From Parabacteroides goldsteinii DSM 19448 = WAL 12034 (GTDB lineage: Bacteria; Bacteroidota; Bacteroidia; Bacteroidales; Tannerellaceae), in NCBI RefSeq assembly GCF_000969835.1, contig NZ_KQ033913.1:998194-1062193 (forward strand): a stretch of DNA of 64,000 nt. The letters are read 5' to 3'. Under the pieces are notes generated by a model. It was not told the DNA's origin. It did no database searches and was given only the letters and a program-made list of their open reading frames with translations. Every line of letters starts with the position of its first letter. The first letter of the stretch is position 1. Of this stretch, positions 1 to 9,598 are shown piece by piece. Position numbers and translations under genes: made by a program.

Positions 1-567
1 CAGGCCTCATTCAGATACAAGGCCACCATTGAAGAAATAGACTTCTCGGTGGAAAGAGGGCTGGACAAGAATCTTACCGGGCGTTTGGCTGACCTGACTT
101 TTGTCAAAGAACGCAAAGACCTGTTCATTACCGGAAGTGCCGGAACAGGAAAGAGTTATCTGGCAACCGCTTTTGGCTTCCAGGCTTGCCAAAAAGGATA
201 TAAAGTTTTATATGCCAACACATCCAGACTTATGGGGATACTTAAGGTCGCCAAGGCGAAAGGTACGATCCTGCAAGAACTTAAGAAAATCGAGAGGTTG
301 GACATGCTCATATTGGATGATTTTGGCATACAACCCTTCGATTCCCAGGGACGGATGAACCTGATGGACATCATAGAGGACAGGCATGGTAAAAAATCTA
401 CCGTCATAACATCACAGGTTCCGGTAAGGGATTGGTATGATGTTATCGGAGAAAAGACGATTGCCGATGCCGTCCTGGACAGAATTGTACACCAGGCTAT
501 ACGCATAGAACTCTTCGGAGAGTCGCTACGGAAATGCAAAAGTAAAAAAGAATCATTATATTTATAA
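1..567 (+). CDS. istB: IS21-family helper ATPase IstB, 5'-truncated by the window edge
   Basis: IstB is the AAA+ ATPase that assists the IstA transposase in target selection for IS21-type elements. The frame is open from base 1 and begins RYKATIEEIDFSVERGLDKN, so the annotated N-terminus lies upstream of the window; the GTG at 49 is only an internal codon. Walker A is GSAGTGKS, Walker B is LDMLILDDFG, and the later TSQVPV and IADAVLDRIVHQA segments are typical of the family. No IstA is visible because it would lie to the left. The C-terminus is complete at a TAA stop, followed by the element's right end. Confidence 0.93.
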   Translation, partial: QASFRYKATIEEIDFSVERGLDKNLTGRLADLTFVKERKDLFITGSAGTGKSYLATAFGFQACQKGYKVLYANTSRLMGILKVAKAKGTILQELKKIERLDMLILDDFGIQPFDSQGRMNLMDIIEDRHGKKSTVITSQVPVRDWYDVIGEKTIADAVLDRIVHQAIRIELFGESLRKCKSKKESLYL

Positions 568-654
568 ACGAAATTTAATGTATAACCTGGTATAACTGAC
601 AAGAAGAATAAGAAGAAAACAAGAATGATTAGGATGGAAGAATGGAAAAATTTA

Positions 655-706
655 ACAGGGGTCAAATTGCTGTGAATTAAGGGGGATAGTTTGAGTGGAT
701 TTTCCA
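655..706. mobile_element. Probable right terminus of the IS21-type element
   Basis: Two imperfect tandem units of about 23-24 bp lie here (658-681 and 682-705). Each is built as GGG..A..TT(G)..GTG.ATT and the last ends in TTTTCCA. Tandem terminal repeats of this kind are usual at the ends of IS21 elements, where IstA binds. No target duplication can be checked because the left end is outside the window, so the exact boundary is an inference. Confidence 0.5.
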
Positions 707-836
707 CGTTTGTTTTAAATTAAACATATTGTTAGTTGAAAAATTGATATTTATCTGTTTTCGGGAAGTCGCTCCATCCTGTACCGGTAAGAGTGACTTA
801 CTAACGCTGGTAGGGGACAATTACCAATTTACCGGA

Positions 837-1583
837 TTATTCGATTTCCGGGCGGTCGCTATTGCCGCCGTCACCCACATGTACGTCAACCGAAACTTCG
901 CGGGGTTCTTTCAGTTGATGCTTACCGGCGCCGAACTGGGTGCGTACGGTGAGCAGGTAGTCGCCGTCGGCGAGGTCGGCGGGGATCAGGAGCGTGAGTT
1001 CCGAAGGGTTGTTTTTCGTAATCATGTCTTCATCGAGTTTCACTACGGCTTTTGTCGTGGTGTTGGTCAGGGTGACGCCTACCGACTCGTCCTCGCCGAG
1101 CACTTTGAGGTTGGCTCCGCGCACGAAGAAGTTGCGTCCCGGTGTCATGGTGCCGTCCTTCAGGCCGGTCTTGCGGTCTTCCGTTCCGGTGATGTACATC
1201 ACGTCGGCTTTCGTGCCCAGGATGCTGATCGTTGTCAGGGCGATCTCTTCGCGCATCACTTTGTCTTGCGAGAAAGCCACATAGATACTGTTGCTTTCGG
1301 GGTTCCATTTGCCGTCTTCAGCCAGTCCCAGCAGGCGGGGCACGGCGTAGAACAGTCCGGTGTTGAGCTGCCAGCCGTTCATCAGCAAACGGGCACAAAC
1401 GCGTTGGAAGAGGGTAACCGAGTGCACGATCGTTTCGAGACGCAGTCCGGTGTCTTCGGCACGCATTTCTTCATAGATCTTGTGGATGTCGGCTTTGCCG
1501 GTGGTTTCGAGTACAAAGATCTTGTCTTTCGGATCGGGTGTCACCGAGTTGGGTGCCATCCAGACTTTTAATGTATTCGCCAT
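837..1583 (-). CDS. HU/IHF-like DNA-binding domain protein with DUF4469 Ig-like C-terminus
   Basis: A 248-residue cytoplasmic protein with no signal peptide. Residues 1-125 match the Bacteroides HU-DNA-bdg domain (Bvu_2165 type), and residues 130-235 look like the beta-rich DUF4469 domain. The C-terminus is acidic and ends DRPEIE, the same tail as the HU-like protein at 48299-48742. It follows the 1371-residue adhesin gene by 118 bp on the same strand, so it may be the last gene of the phase-variable fimbrial operon. A CCGCCC-GTTG-GGGCGG hairpin (1605-1620) lies in that gap without a T-run. A nucleoid-protein role is inferred from the fold; what it binds is unknown. Confidence 0.8.
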   Translation of the reverse strand: MANTLKVWMAPNSVTPDPKDKIFVLETTGKADIHKIYEEMRAEDTGLRLETIVHSVTLFQRVCARLLMNGWQLNTGLFYAVPRLLGLAEDGKWNPESNSIYVAFSQDKVMREEIALTTISILGTKADVMYITGTEDRKTGLKDGTMTPGRNFFVRGANLKVLGEDESVGVTLTNTTTKAVVKLDEDMITKNNPSELTLLIPADLADGDYLLTVRTQFGAGKHQLKEPREVSVDVHVGDGGNSDRPEIE

Positions 1584-1701
1584 ATTAATTAATTTTGTGG
1601 CTTGCCGCCCGTTGGGGCGGGGCCGGGTTGATAATGCTTGTAATTTTGTCTATAAATCAAATAATCGAATCAATCGAATGATGAAGGCAATTCGCCTTCA
1701 T

Positions 1702-4700
1702 CTAACGGGAAACGCACCGCACCTGACGGCTGTTAGACTTGCCGATGTTGAGCACGGACGCGTAGGAACTGAAGAAGTCCATGAAGTACGCGTTGGAACT
1801 ATTGCGCTCCGTCGACGACCAGTAGCGCGTACCCAAAGCAAACACGCCCTTGCCTTTGTATTCTTGAAATACTGCGTCGGCTGCCTTATTACTTCCCGAA
1901 GTTCCGCCCAGAATAGTATGCCATTCATCGGCGCTGGGCACATACCAACCACTCGGACACATAGAAGATAAATTGTTATTCCAAGAACTTGATCCGGCAT
2001 CTACAGGAGCTATTAAAAATCCATAGTATCCCCATGCCTGCTGACCGTTATACATAGCATCAGCCACTGTTATCTTACAAGTAGAAGCTGTACCACCTGT
2101 ACCGTTAGGTACGGATATGTTAGCAGTACCCTTACCTTTTGCAGTAACAGTGACAGTAGTTCCACTTACAGATACAGTGGCTACGCCGGGATTGCTGGAT
2201 GAAATTGTACCAATACTCCCGGCAGGTTTGGTGAAAGTAAAGGTTGTTGTAAAGGCTACTGTAGCGTTTTTAGCAACAGCATTAAGTGTTCCGCTTGTCG
2301 CCGACAGCGTCGGTGCCACAAACCCCGTCGGTGTCACTGTAATATCCTTAGTGGCTCCGCCGGAAGCTTTGCTTGTCAGGCGAATAGTCACAGGCTTCAT
2401 GATCGTGTTGTTGTTGGTGCTCAACTGCTTGATCTGTATCGTCTTGTTATTACCATAATTTACGTCGGCTGTATTAAATTGAAACCATTCTCCGCCACCG
2501 GAACCCCAGTTATTGTTGAGGACGCTGGCCGTGCAACCGAAACTACTGTTGACAGAGATATTGGTTGTACCGCTGAGAGCCGCTGTTACCGATAGATTGT
2601 TTGCGGTGATAGCATCGGCTTTCTTCTTGACGGTAAAGGTCAGTTTGTCCAGATTGGGGGCTACTTTGTTTGCTATGACAAAGCTGCCCTGGTTTCCGTT
2701 GGTGGAAGTGATGGTGAAAGTATTCTGTTGATTGGTCGTATTGCCTCCGGTTACTTTGACATTGCTGGGAGTGCCGGACACGCAACTTCCTCCGATGGCG
2801 TCGATCGTCACCTGGATGGAAGAGTTGTCGATGGCCCAAAGCTCAATGGTTGTTCCGCTGCCGGTGTTTGCCGAAACGGCGGTGGCGGTGGTGATGGAGG
2901 GGTTGCTGTAGCTCGTCACTTTAGGTGCCGTTGCCCCGACCTTTACTTTGAAGGTGGCGTTGGCTACGCCGTCTACGGCATTGGTCAGGGTGACGGTGGC
3001 CTCCTTGGGGTTGGTGTTGGCGGTGTTGGCTGTCACGTTGAGATCCACGTTCGTGCCGCCGGCAACTGTCGCGGGCAGGCTGAACCATTGCGTACCGCCG
3101 CCCCAGGCAACGCTATACGATTTGTATCCGGCGCCGGAGGTCAGCTTCAGCGTCTGCACGGTTCCGTTCGAAGGGGTCAGGGTGACCTCCGTCTTGTCGA
3201 GCTTCAGCGTGGGGTCGGGCGCACTGACGGTGACGGTGTGTATCTTTGCCGGGTCAGACTTGTTGACGATGTTGAACGATCCGGAGGTGGCGCCGGCGGC
3301 GAGTGTGACGGTGTAGGTGTTTTCCGTCTGGTAGGTGTCGCCTCCGCTGACGGTTACGCCTGCCGGGTCGGTTGCCCGGCTGCTGCCGATGGCGGTGGCT
3401 TTCAGTTGTATGGTGGAGCCGCTGACGCGGTAGAGCGTCAGGGTGGAGGCATCGTCGCCGGCCACGAAGGTGTTTTGTGCCGGTTTGGCGCTTGTGCTGA
3501 TAACGGACAGCACCGGCGTGGCGTAGACAGGGGTGACGGTGAAGCTGTAATTCTTGCCGCCGATGATATTGACCAGGGTGACGGTGGCTTTTTGGGCACC
3601 TCCCATCGATCTTTCAATGGGCTTGAACGTGATATCCTGTGTCCGGAGGGAGGCAGTAGCCTTGGTTGCGACTGCGGTTGCGGCTGCGGCTGTCGCTCCG
3701 GTGAAGCTCAGCCATTCCGGCGTTCCTTCGGGGTAGTCGATCTTCACCTCTACGCCGTCGATCGAGGAGGCTTTTACGGTGGCGGAACTGTTTTCTTTTA
3801 TCCGGATGGCCAGGTCGTCGGGAGTCGTGCCGTCGGACGTGCCGGGTGTATAGGTGTTGTCGGAGCCAACAGCGGTGTAGTCGGTCTTCACGGGGGCATC
3901 CATGATGTTGACGGTGATACCGGTTTGCAGTTCGTTCTTCTTTTTGTTACAGAACACGACGGTGCCCTGGTTGCCGTCGACGGGCAGGTCGCGGTTATTG
4001 AGAGTCAATAGGAAGAGTGTGGAGGCGCCGTCTACCGATGCGGGGGTGACGTCGAGCCAGTCGGGGTGTTCGGCAGGTTCCACGCCGTCGGGACAATTGA
4101 TGTATACCCGGGTGGTGCTGCCGGTGATGCGGTAGAGGCTGGCTTCGAGCTTATCCACGTCGAAGTTGTTGGGGTTGTCCGATCTGTTGTTCGGCGTTTT
4201 CGGGGGCTGTTGGGTCGCGATGGGCTGCGGCACGGAGAGGGCCTCGACATAGAGGATGCTTTCCGAGGCGTCGGTCAGGCTGATACAGCGGATGGCGGCT
4301 TTCGGGTAGCGTCCGGCCAGGTAGGGCTTTGTCAGTGTCGCGGTATATTTATAGGTAGAGATGCCGTTGGCACCGAGGGTGATGTCGGGGTCGGAGATGC
4401 TTATCCAGTCGTATCCTTTCACGATACCGCCTCCGGCATACGCTTTGCTGATGATGAGCGCGGAGTTGCTGGTGGTGGTGATCTCGAAGCTGCTGCCTTC
4501 CTTGAGCGACATGCTGACGGTTTTCGTATCGGCGTCATATTCGCTGTCGTCCTTGAATGCTTCGGGTATGGTCACGACAATTCCCCCCGGCTTGTTGTCG
4601 GGGGTGTATTCGATGCTTCCGTCGTCCGCCCAGTCGGTCACCAGGATATTGGCGTCGAGGTGGTAGGCGTCGGCCTTGGTGACGGCGATGGTGTAGCGGT

Positions 4701-5817
4701 GGTTGCCTGCAATGTCGAGCCAGGCGGCGTTGCCGTCGGCCGTCGGTTGCGTGAAGGGTATTTGATAGGATACGTTCTTCATTTCCGTTTCGTTTACTTT
4801 GTATTTACCGTTAAGAATGAGGAATGCCTTGTCTTGCCTGGGGCTGGGATAAGCGTAGAAAGCGCCTGTGCAAAGTCCGTTGTTGGCATTGTCGCCGTAG
4901 AAGGCATGCACCGGGTAGGTGATGAGCTGATCCGGTTCTGCCTCAGGCAGGTTGCCGTATACGCGGATGGGGAAAAGGCCCGATCCGCGGCGTCCGTTGC
5001 CCATCGAGACAGTCTCGATGGTGAAGCGGGAATCTCCCGCTTTGTTGTTGATATCGAAGCGTGCGACGAGGCGTGTCAGGCGGAATCCGACCTGTACGCG
5101 TGCCGAATTGTCGAACGAGGTGAGGTCGATGGGCGTGGTGCAGGCGCCTGCCATAGCAAGGGGCGTGACCAGGGTATCGGCTTTCGCCGTAGCTGTCAGC
5201 AGGCGGGTATGCCAGCCGACGAAGGTGCTTTCCTGCGGCTTGCCTTCGGCAGCGAACCGGGGTGTGCCGTCTTCGCTTTCCGTAAAGGTGATCGGGGTGA
5301 AGTCGGCGGCCTTCACCACTTTATCGGTAGCGGGGTCGACCAGGGTCGTGTCGTTGGCGATGCAGTAGAGCTTGACGAAGAGGCCTTTCTTGAGCTTTAT
5401 GAGGGCGGTCGTTTCCTTGCCGTCGGCTCCGGTGGTATTCGGTTGCAGTTCTTTGGCATCTTTAGGCAGTTTGTCATTGCTGTCTGCTCGATAGGCAAAG
5501 CGTTCAAGGAAGGTGTAGTCACCGTTCTCGGACTCCGCTCCGAAGATGTATACGTCGAGTGTGGAGATGGCGTTTTCGGCGGCTGTGGCGATAGATGTCT
5601 CTGCTTTGGTCGTCGTGGCGGCTGTGGCGTTTGCTTTGGTGGCGCCTTTTTGCAAAACCAGTTGGCTTTTGAGCGTCATCATCACTTCGCGAACTTCGGC
5701 AATGGAATCATCTCCGGGTCGGGGATCACCGCCGTCAGTCTGTGTCTCTTTGGTGCAGCCTCCCAAAAGGAAAGCGCTGCAGAGCAGCATGGAACAGAGT
5801 TTGTAAAAAGTTTTCAT
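1702..5817 (-). CDS. Giant FimA-like fimbrial lipoprotein with Ig-like repeats and C-terminal FISUMP domain
   Basis: A 1371-residue predicted surface lipoprotein. The signal peptide ends in a lipobox with Cys21 (LLGGC). Residues 60-400 resemble the FimA/Mfa major-subunit fold, including the TLDVYIFG strand. A long beta-rich middle (about 420-1250) holds repeated BACON/Big-like units of roughly 90-110 residues, such as the VAPTLSATSGTL unit near 1165. Residues 1255-1371 form a FISUMP (Fib_succ_major) domain with SGWYVPSADEW, RYWSSTER and a VRCVSR ending. It sits 20 bp after the Mfa2-type gene, where a short pilin would be expected, so it may be a combined stalk and tip adhesin. FISUMP and DUF1566 domains have C-type-lectin-like folds, so ligand binding at the C-terminus is plausible but not shown. 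Confidence 0.8.
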   Translation of the reverse strand: MKTFYKLCSMLLCSAFLLGGCTKETQTDGGDPRPGDDSIAEVREVMMTLKSQLVLQKGATKANATAATTTKAETSIATAAENAISTLDVYIFGAESENGDYTFLERFAYRADSNDKLPKDAKELQPNTTGADGKETTALIKLKKGLFVKLYCIANDTTLVDPATDKVVKAADFTPITFTESEDGTPRFAAEGKPQESTFVGWHTRLLTATAKADTLVTPLAMAGACTTPIDLTSFDNSARVQVGFRLTRLVARFDINNKAGDSRFTIETVSMGNGRRGSGLFPIRVYGNLPEAEPDQLITYPVHAFYGDNANNGLCTGAFYAYPSPRQDKAFLILNGKYKVNETEMKNVSYQIPFTQPTADGNAAWLDIAGNHRYTIAVTKADAYHLDANILVTDWADDGSIEYTPDNKPGGIVVTIPEAFKDDSEYDADTKTVSMSLKEGSSFEITTTSNSALIISKAYAGGGIVKGYDWISISDPDITLGANGISTYKYTATLTKPYLAGRYPKAAIRCISLTDASESILYVEALSVPQPIATQQPPKTPNNRSDNPNNFDVDKLEASLYRITGSTTRVYINCPDGVEPAEHPDWLDVTPASVDGASTLFLLTLNNRDLPVDGNQGTVVFCNKKKNELQTGITVNIMDAPVKTDYTAVGSDNTYTPGTSDGTTPDDLAIRIKENSSATVKASSIDGVEVKIDYPEGTPEWLSFTGATAAAATAVATKATASLRTQDITFKPIERSMGGAQKATVTLVNIIGGKNYSFTVTPVYATPVLSVISTSAKPAQNTFVAGDDASTLTLYRVSGSTIQLKATAIGSSRATDPAGVTVSGGDTYQTENTYTVTLAAGATSGSFNIVNKSDPAKIHTVTVSAPDPTLKLDKTEVTLTPSNGTVQTLKLTSGAGYKSYSVAWGGGTQWFSLPATVAGGTNVDLNVTANTANTNPKEATVTLTNAVDGVANATFKVKVGATAPKVTSYSNPSITTATAVSANTGSGTTIELWAIDNSSIQVTIDAIGGSCVSGTPSNVKVTGGNTTNQQNTFTITSTNGNQGSFVIANKVAPNLDKLTFTVKKKADAITANNLSVTAALSGTTNISVNSSFGCTASVLNNNWGSGGGEWFQFNTADVNYGNNKTIQIKQLSTNNNTIMKPVTIRLTSKASGGATKDITVTPTGFVAPTLSATSGTLNAVAKNATVAFTTTFTFTKPAGSIGTISSSNPGVATVSVSGTTVTVTAKGKGTANISVPNGTGGTASTCKITVADAMYNGQQAWGYYGFLIAPVDAGSSSWNNNLSSMCPSGWYVPSADEWHTILGGTSGSNKAADAVFQEYKGKGVFALGTRYWSSTERNSSNAYFMDFFSSYASVLNIGKSNSRQVRCVSR

Positions 5818-5837
5818 CTCTCTATGTTTTTTATTCT

Positions 5838-6788
5838 TTATCCGATAGAACCGCCTTCCGCCCAGTCGGAGGCAGTCGATTGTGTCACTATAATTTCATT
5901 TTCATATACGGTGATCAGGAGGTCGAACTCCTGTTCCATATTCAGGTCCATGTTCATCGGTAGCTTGGAGAAAAAGAGGTGGAGGTCGAGATCGCCGATG
6001 ACTTGCTCGCCGTCGCACCAAAGGCTCCACAGCTCGTGGGTGCCGGCCGTATAACGATAGGTGACGAATTCGCCGGTCACTTCGTAGTCGTAGTTCATGG
6101 CGGCCCGTGTTTCGTGATAGGTTATTGTTTTTCCGCTCCGGGGAATCGTATAACTGCCATTGCCCGAGGGGACGGTCTGTTCTGTTCCTCCGGTAAAGTC
6201 GTAGAGGGCGGGGATGCCTTTCAGGCGCATCCGCCAGGTACCGTCGAGCGGAGGTTTTTCTGCGGTACGCCACCGTACGGTGATGTTGAGGGCGGCGTGT
6301 GCATGCGACAGGTAGACACGCTGGCGTTCCGTAATCCCGTCTTTCAGGGTGAAGGTAGACGTGCCGTAATAGAGCCGGGCTGTGTTGCCGCGGTATCCGG
6401 GAGGTACTCCGGAGGTGATGGCGCTCAGTGTCATTTCGTTCATATTATAATCGCTTTTTGTTGTTACCGTGGTTGCTTCTTTCCCTTCTTCGCCCAGATT
6501 GCCCCAGACAACGAGGGTGTAGGTGCCGTCTTTCAGGTCGGCATTCCAGCCGGTGATGCTGTCGCCGCGCAGGGTGGTACCGGCCAGCAGGTTGCCTTCT
6601 TCATCGAATAGATATTGACGGATATTGTCTACGTAGGTGGGTAGTGCGTTTTCGGCGCTGCTGCCGGCGTACCAGTATTCCATCCTGACGTTGTAGGGGC
6701 AGGGGGACGGTTCGTCGCCGAAAGAGCAGGCGGTCAGCATTAATGCTAACATACCATATATTACGCAGGCTATCCGTTGTTTATCCAT
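5838..6788 (-). CDS. FimB/Mfa2-family fimbrial anchor lipoprotein
   Basis: A 316-residue lipoprotein: the signal peptide ends at Cys21 (MLTAC) and is followed by a PSPCPYNVRMEYWY segment, the usual N-terminus of the Mfa2 (PF08842) family. Such proteins cap and anchor type V pili at the outer membrane and fix their length. A YTLVVWGN strand and an AALNITVRW strand fit the two-domain transthyretin-like fold. It lies between the DUF3868/OmpA-like gene and the giant FimA-like gene, 34 and 20 bp apart, on one strand, consistent with one transcript from the invertible promoter. Confidence 0.85.
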   Translation of the reverse strand: MDKQRIACVIYGMLALMLTACSFGDEPSPCPYNVRMEYWYAGSSAENALPTYVDNIRQYLFDEEGNLLAGTTLRGDSITGWNADLKDGTYTLVVWGNLGEEGKEATTVTTKSDYNMNEMTLSAITSGVPPGYRGNTARLYYGTSTFTLKDGITERQRVYLSHAHAALNITVRWRTAEKPPLDGTWRMRLKGIPALYDFTGGTEQTVPSGNGSYTIPRSGKTITYHETRAAMNYDYEVTGEFVTYRYTAGTHELWSLWCDGEQVIGDLDLHLFFSKLPMNMDLNMEQEFDLLITVYENEIIVTQSTASDWAEGGSIG

Positions 6789-6822
6789 TGTTGTATCTAT
6801 CTTAATCCGATCTTTTGATCTG

Positions 6823-8460
6823 TTATTTTATCATTCTTTCCACCAGTTGCAGGTTTGCCCGTGCTTTTCGGGGTTCTACGCCGACGGCTTTACGGAACCA
6901 GATGGCGGCGCCTTCGGGGTTGCCTTCCATCAGATTGAGTACGCCTATATTGTTCCAGGCACGCGGGTCGGCTTCCACCTTGCTCAGATAGTTCCAGGCC
7001 GAGATCAGGTCACCCGTCAGCATGACGGCGGAGGCGGCGTTGACGTTGGCCACCACGTCGTTCGGGAAATGGTAGGCGGCTACTTCGTACACTTCGCGGT
7101 ACTGGTCGCTTCCGGGACGGTAGTAGCGCGCCACGGCATACATTTCATCCAGGCTGAGCAGGTCGGGATGCGTGTAGATCAGTTCGGAGGCTTCTGCTCC
7201 GTTCACTTCCCTGACATCGTATTGCACCACCACTTCGATACGGCGCAGTTTCGGGAAGAAACGGCGCAGCATATCCTTGTAGGGAGCTCCTCCCTGCAAA
7301 TCCATCAAATGCTTTTCGCGTCCGTTGAAGATACCGTAGCGGCGGATAATATCGAGGGCGGCATCGGTATAGGCCGGACGATAGGTCTGCAACAGGTCGA
7401 CAAGGCCTTCCCAGTCTTCTGCCTCCGAAGAAACTTCGATGCTGCTGCGCGGAATGTTGTAGGCATCGCGCAGGTAGCGGGCAAAAAGCCCCGAACGGGC
7501 TTTGGCCAGCCGCTCGTTGTCGCCGTAAGGCCCGTCGGGTGAGGAGTATCCGCGGATGCGCAGCCGGGCAAGCGTTGAGAAGCGGTTGTCGGTGAGCGGC
7601 CCCAGTATTTTCTCCACTTTGTTGATCTCTTCCCGGTTGTTTTTGTAATCGGGGTATATATCGTCTTTTCCCAGCGGGTAATCGAAATAGAGGACGGCGC
7701 CTTCGGTGCGGTGCTTGTTGCCCATGCCGCCTTCCGACGGCAGGAAAGAAACCATCACTGCGTACTGGTCTACATCGGCGATGCTTAAAACGACGGGGGC
7801 AGCGGGTTTTCCTGTCGCAGGTATGTTCTTATATGTATAGACGGTCGTATTTCCGCCCGATGTGTTTTGAATAGATTCCTCCTGAACCGGCCGGGATTGA
7901 GGCTTGGCTTGGAATTCGTTTTCCCGGGCAGCCGGGGGAACCGAAGATATTGACAGACTTCGTTTCAGCGTATCGAGTGCCAGCAACTCCTTTCCGCAAC
8001 ATTCCTTATATTCCTGCTGGAGCAGGAGGGCAGCTTGTTGCATCCAGGAGGCATAGGGCACTGCTATCTGGTAATTGATTGGAGCGTTCGGATAATTTCT
8101 TCCTGCTATTATCTGCCGGAAAGGTTGTGGCTCATTTCTGTCCGGCGAAAGAGGAGAAAGGAATGCTTCGCGACGGTCATTGCGAGCCCGGCGTTTGCCA
8201 CTGATAATAACGGCGGGCAGGGAAAGGCTTTGTTTCTTTTTCCCCGACATGACAGGGGTAAAGAAAAAGGCTGTTCCGCTGCCGACGGAAATTCCGTCCA
8301 GATACATTGTCAGGTTCACATGTAGGCTGTCCTTTTTTACGTACAGTTTGCCGGGAACGATGCGTATGCCTTGCGCCGTAACCTTTCCATTAAAATGGAA
8401 ACAAAACAGAACCACTAACAGTATTAATATTAAATTATGTGATAACAGGATGTGTTTCAT
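6823..8460 (-). CDS. DUF3868 / OmpA-like periplasmic protein with TPR tail
   Basis: A 545-residue exported protein with a signal peptide of about 30 residues ending TAQG. Residues 31-150 match DUF3868. The middle (about 270-400) has an OmpA-like region with LARLRIRGYSSPDGPYGDNERLAKARS, and the last 80 residues look like two TPR units (AWNNIGVLNLMEGNPEGAAIWFRKA). DUF3868 proteins regularly accompany DUF3575 and Mfa2 genes in Bacteroidales pilus loci. A role holding the pilus machinery to peptidoglycan is inferred from the OmpA-like part, not shown. It is the second gene of the operon. Confidence 0.8.
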   Translation of the reverse strand: MKHILLSHNLILILLVVLFCFHFNGKVTAQGIRIVPGKLYVKKDSLHVNLTMYLDGISVGSGTAFFFTPVMSGKKKQSLSLPAVIISGKRRARNDRREAFLSPLSPDRNEPQPFRQIIAGRNYPNAPINYQIAVPYASWMQQAALLLQQEYKECCGKELLALDTLKRSLSISSVPPAARENEFQAKPQSRPVQEESIQNTSGGNTTVYTYKNIPATGKPAAPVVLSIADVDQYAVMVSFLPSEGGMGNKHRTEGAVLYFDYPLGKDDIYPDYKNNREEINKVEKILGPLTDNRFSTLARLRIRGYSSPDGPYGDNERLAKARSGLFARYLRDAYNIPRSSIEVSSEAEDWEGLVDLLQTYRPAYTDAALDIIRRYGIFNGREKHLMDLQGGAPYKDMLRRFFPKLRRIEVVVQYDVREVNGAEASELIYTHPDLLSLDEMYAVARYYRPGSDQYREVYEVAAYHFPNDVVANVNAASAVMLTGDLISAWNYLSKVEADPRAWNNIGVLNLMEGNPEGAAIWFRKAVGVEPRKARANLQLVERMIK

Positions 8461-8481
8461 ATATAATAGGCTTCAAAAGAC

Positions 8482-9054
8482 TTATTTCAGAAAATAGATG
8501 ATAGAAAATCCGATTCGTGTCGGTCCGATATAGCTCCTTGTGAAGGAGCCGACTTTCTCGCCGCAGTCGGCACACCGGTACTTGTCGTATTTCATATAGG
8601 CGTATCCGCCTCCTATCATCGCTTCCAGGCCCCAGCGGTCGCCTATCGCCCAGTGATACCCGTAGGTGAGGCCGCCTCCGTAGAGGTCGCCCCGCAATAC
8701 ATACTCTTTCAGACCGGATATAAAAGGGATTTGCCCGATATTGAAATGTCCGTAGTGTCCGTGTACTCCTACGAAATGTCCTTCAAATTTGCGGCAGAAC
8801 CAGTAGCGTGCTTCAGGTTGGATAAGGTATAGATTCAGTTTCATGTCGTTGGAAAACTTCCATGCGTTGTAGGCACCCCATACTTCTACCGTGAACTGTC
8901 TGGCTATACCTACTTCCACACCAGCATTCGGCGTAGTAGTTCCCCAGAACAATACGTTCGTCTTTAATGCCGTTTGTTGCCCACGGAGGTTAACAGATAG
9001 GCAAATAAATAGAAGAAGTAGGAGGTGGCGCTCTCTGATCTTACCCTTATACAT
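8482..9054 (-). CDS. DUF3575 outer-membrane protein, first gene of the phase-variable fimbrial operon
   Basis: A 190-residue protein with a cleavable signal peptide (LLLLLFICLSVNLRGQ) and the DUF3575 pattern: ALKTNVLFW, NAGVEVGIARQFTVEVWGAYNAW, PEARYWFCRKFEGHFVGVHG, and a C-terminal beta signature ending IGFSIIYFLK. The family is a small outer-membrane beta-barrel found with DUF3868 and Mfa genes. The ATG is 26 bp from the left 26-bp inverted repeat (9081-9106), so this gene would be first to be transcribed when the invertible promoter faces left. A CADCGEK cysteine pair near the end may form a disulfide. Confidence 0.85.
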   Translation of the reverse strand: MYKGKIRERHLLLLLFICLSVNLRGQQTALKTNVLFWGTTTPNAGVEVGIARQFTVEVWGAYNAWKFSNDMKLNLYLIQPEARYWFCRKFEGHFVGVHGHYGHFNIGQIPFISGLKEYVLRGDLYGGGLTYGYHWAIGDRWGLEAMIGGGYAYMKYDKYRCADCGEKVGSFTRSYIGPTRIGFSIIYFLK

Positions 9055-9080
9055 ATTAATACATTTAGTGTTTTGTATCT

Positions 9081-9106
9081 ATTCCGTCTCTTACTAAGAG
9101 ACAGAA
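9081..9106 (+). repeat. Left 26-bp inverted repeat of invertible segment 1
   Basis: This 26-bp sequence is the exact reverse complement of 9599-9624. Its core is itself a perfect palindrome, GTCTCTTA-C-TAAGAGAC. The identity stops on both sides, which defines the crossover unit. Confidence 0.95.
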
Positions 9107-9537
9107 TGTGGAATACAGGGTAATTGAGTTGGTCTGATTTTTAAAGGAAGATGAATATGACAAATACCTCTGTAAAGAGAAATGTAAAACAAATTGTCAA
9201 ACAAATTTTCCGTAGTTGTAAGAAATAGGCGGATAAATACTCAGAAATGAGATTTGTGCTGAAGTACATTGAAAATATTATTTTTCAACAGGATTACTAA
9301 TGAATACGTGCTGAAAGTAGAAGCATTTGCAAAACTGTCTGAATTGGATTGCATTGTCAAACAATTGTTAAACATCTGATAAACAGGATATAAAAGGCGG
9401 AAATATTAATAAATAATTGACATAATAGACCAGTAGGAAGGGGTATTTGCTAGATAGCTCTTTCCTTAAAATATGTATCAATATTCAGAAAAGGCCTGAA
9501 TATTAAACTCTTTATATTTTATTTTTATCTCAAAATA

Positions 9538-9569
9538 TTTGTTTTATCAAATAAATGTTATTACGTTTG
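9538..9569 (+). promoter_or_regulatory. Promoter inside invertible segment 1 (-33 TTTG, -7 TACGTTTG)
   Basis: TTTG at 9538-9541 and TACGTTTG at 9562-9569 with a 20-bp spacer match the Bacteroidetes sigma-ABfr consensus. The predicted start is near 9575, reading into the right repeat and away from the fimbrial genes in this orientation. Confidence 0.8.
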
Positions 9570-9598
9570 CAACGTTTTAACAGACAATAAAGTGCCTT

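Noticed and set aside
1605..1620. CCGCCC-GTTG-GGGCGG hairpin as terminator
   Set aside because: The stem is good but neither strand has a following T-run, and the genes on both sides probably share a transcript.
1702..1860. Diversity-generating-retroelement variable region at the FISUMP end
   Set aside because: FISUMP and Lcl folds are known retroelement targets, but I see no reverse transcriptase and no adenine-rich template copy in the window.
4066..6054. Long plus-strand reading frame opposite the giant adhesin
   Set aside because: It is the GC-rich complement of a clear lipoprotein gene; its translation is Gly/Arg/Val-rich without domains.
9193..9364. 12-bp direct repeats ATTGTCAAACAA as operator pair
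   Set aside because: Only two AT-rich copies 160 bp apart in an AT-rich segment; could easily be chance.
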